Shown: one piece after another, positions 6,287 to 7,410 of the stretch
Position numbering within the stretch: the stretch's first letter is position 1
How the letters are laid out: each line of letters begins with the position of its first letter
Source: JBEBBU01 sp041158225
GTDB taxonomy: Bacteria > Pseudomonadota > Gammaproteobacteria > Methylococcales > Methylococcaceae
Assembly: GCA_041158225.1 (NCBI GenBank)
Contig: JBEBBU010000095.1
Location: 1 to 7,410 of the forward strand
DNA: 7,410 nt
Direction: 5' to 3'
Position numbers and translations under genes: made by a program
The notes under the pieces: model-generated
Seen by the model: the letters and a program-made list of their open reading frames with translations, nothing else
The model's database searches: none
Told to the model about the DNA's origin: nothing

Positions 6287-7369
6287 ATGCTGCTAACCCT
6301 GGCCAACTGGCTGCAGGATTATTTTGATGTTTTCCGGGTATTTCATTACCTGACCTTTCGCGCCATTCTTGGCGTGCTGACTGCACTGGTCATCGCCCTG
6401 CTGACAGGGCCGGCCATGATCCGCCGCCTCAGCTATTACAAGATCGGGCAGAGTGTGCGTGATGACGGACCGCAAAGCCATTTTTCCAAGGCGGGCACGC
6501 CAACCATGGGTGGGGCACTGATCCTGGTGTCCATCACCATCAGCACCCTGCTGTGGGCTGACCTTTCCAACCGCTATGTCTGGGTGGCTCTGCTGGTGAC
6601 CCTGGCGTTTGGCGCCATCGGTTTTGTCGATGACTACAAGAAGCTGGTCCTGAAAAACAGCAAGGGTCTGGCGGCACGCCACAAGTATTTCTGGCAGTCC
6701 GTGGTCGGTTTTATAGCCGCCTGCATACTCTACAGTCTGGCGACGCTGCCGCAGGAAACGCAGTTTATCGTGCCTTTCTTCAAGCATGTGGTCATCAATA
6801 TGGGCTGGTGGTATATCCCCATGGCCTATCTGGTCATCGTGGGCAGCAGCAATGCCGTAAACCTTACCGATGGTCTGGATGGCCTGGCCATCATGCCGAC
6901 GGTCATGGTCGGCGGCGCGCTGGGTATTTTTGCCTATGCCTCTGGCAATGCGCATTTTGCCGAATACCTGGGGATTCCCCATCTCGGCAAGGCTGGTGAA
7001 CTGGTGGTGATCTGTGGTGCTCTGGTAGGTGCTGGCCTGGGTTTTCTCTGGTTCAATACCTATCCTGCCCAGGTTTTCATGGGCGATATGGGGGCGCTGG
7101 CGCTGGGAGCTACCCTTGGCGTGCTGGCGGTGATGGTGCGCCAGGAACTGGTGCTGATGATCATGGGTGGTGTCTTCGTCATGGAAACCGTGTCGGTCAT
7201 GGTGCAGGTCATCTCTTTCAGAATGACCGGCAAGCGGGTATTCCGTATGGCCCCCATCCACCATCATTTCGAGCTCAAGGGCTGGCCGGAACCACGCGTC
7301 ATCGTGCGTTTCTGGATCATTACCGTCATTCTGGTGCTGTGTGGCCTGGCCACACTGAAGCTGCGCTAG
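6287..7369 (+). CDS. mraY: Phospho-MurNAc-pentapeptide-transferase MraY
   Basis: This polytopic inner-membrane enzyme transfers phospho-MurNAc-pentapeptide from UDP to undecaprenyl phosphate, forming lipid I. Its 360 residues equal the E. coli length. The catalytic aspartates fall at identical positions: Asp115-Asp116 in FVDDYKKL and Asp267 in FMGDMGAL. Other signatures are KAGTPTMGGALIL (68-80), SNAVNLTDGLDGLA (188-201) and the cytoplasmic MAPIHHHFELKGW (321-333). About ten hydrophobic segments can be counted, from 23-41 to the last at 340-357. The motif usually GDVGSLALG reads GDMGALALG, a conservative change. The start is supported by GGAG 8 nt upstream. It links the cytoplasmic Mur ligases encoded before and after it to the membrane steps; murD follows after 3 nt. 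Confidence 0.97.
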   Translation: MLLTLANWLQDYFDVFRVFHYLTFRAILGVLTALVIALLTGPAMIRRLSYYKIGQSVRDDGPQSHFSKAGTPTMGGALILVSITISTLLWADLSNRYVWVALLVTLAFGAIGFVDDYKKLVLKNSKGLAARHKYFWQSVVGFIAACILYSLATLPQETQFIVPFFKHVVINMGWWYIPMAYLVIVGSSNAVNLTDGLDGLAIMPTVMVGGALGIFAYASGNAHFAEYLGIPHLGKAGELVVICGALVGAGLGFLWFNTYPAQVFMGDMGALALGATLGVLAVMVRQELVLMIMGGVFVMETVSVMVQVISFRMTGKRVFRMAPIHHHFELKGWPEPRVIVRFWIITVILVLCGLATLKLR

Positions 7370-7372
7370 CCT

Positions 7373-7410
7373 ATGGACAGCAGCGCCCGTATTCTGGTCA
7401 TGGGGCTGGG
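7373..7410 (+). CDS. murD: UDP-MurNAc-L-Ala:D-glutamate ligase MurD, N-terminal fragment
   Basis: Only 12 complete codons are inside the window: MDSSARILVMGL, with the next codon beginning GG. This matches the N-terminal beta strand and the start of the glycine-rich GLGxTG loop of MurD, which binds the uridine nucleotide. The ATG lies 3 nt after the mraY stop. MurD adds D-Glu to UDP-MurNAc-L-Ala, giving the MurE substrate. The call depends on this short sequence plus the conserved mraY-murD order. Confidence 0.85.
   Translation, partial: MDSSARILVMGL

Noticed and set aside
6293..7267. 324-residue minus-strand open frame opposite mraY
   Set aside because: It mirrors the codons of mraY (many His, Asp and Gln residues), with no domain or ribosome binding site that I recognise.

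Overview
The window is the 5' part of a division and cell wall (dcw) cluster. Gene content, order and protein lengths point to a gammaproteobacterium: MraY has exactly 360 residues with its catalytic aspartates at the E. coli positions, FtsI has 590 residues, FtsL is short, and MurE has the meso-DAP-type DNPR motif. The coding sequence looks moderately GC-rich. I cannot name a genus from sequence alone.

Layout: positions 1-249 hold a leftward, 3'-truncated gene for a DUF1778/TacA-like ribbon-helix-helix antitoxin. Its GNAT acetyltransferase toxin partner, if present, would lie just outside the left edge. Positions 250-468 form a divergent, AT-richer intergenic region. It contains a good sigma70-like promoter pointing at rsmH (TTGACG, 18 bp, TATAGT), a weaker leftward promoter candidate with a perfect TTGACA box, an 8-bp inverted repeat and an 8-bp direct repeat (AACCATAT twice). 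From 469 to the right edge seven genes run rightward, almost without gaps: rsmH, ftsL, ftsI, murE, murF, mraY and the first 12 codons of murD. Gaps are 3, 43, 3, 4, 5 and 3 nt; the only sizeable one, ftsL-ftsI, carries a perfect 8-bp hairpin that includes the ftsL stop codon.

How the genes work together: RsmH methylates 16S rRNA. FtsL is a small bitopic divisome protein that partners FtsB/FtsQ and activates the FtsWI synthase, and FtsI is the septal transpeptidase. MurE and MurF add meso-diaminopimelate and D-Ala-D-Ala to the UDP-MurNAc peptide, MraY transfers phospho-MurNAc-pentapeptide to undecaprenyl phosphate (lipid I), and MurD adds D-Glu upstream of MurE. Short spacing and weak or overlapping ribosome binding sites suggest one translationally coupled operon.

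The main oddity is at the left end. There is no mraZ directly upstream of rsmH, no TGGG motif (the core of MraZ operators) in the intergenic region, and a toxin-antitoxin-type gene occupies that position divergently. The other observations are modest: the ftsL-ftsI hairpin, the likely TTG start of ftsL, the GTG start of ftsI, and a compact MurF N-terminus with a substituted GDMAELG-type motif. The rest is a conventional, intact dcw cluster, and I see no strong evidence of a wholly new system.
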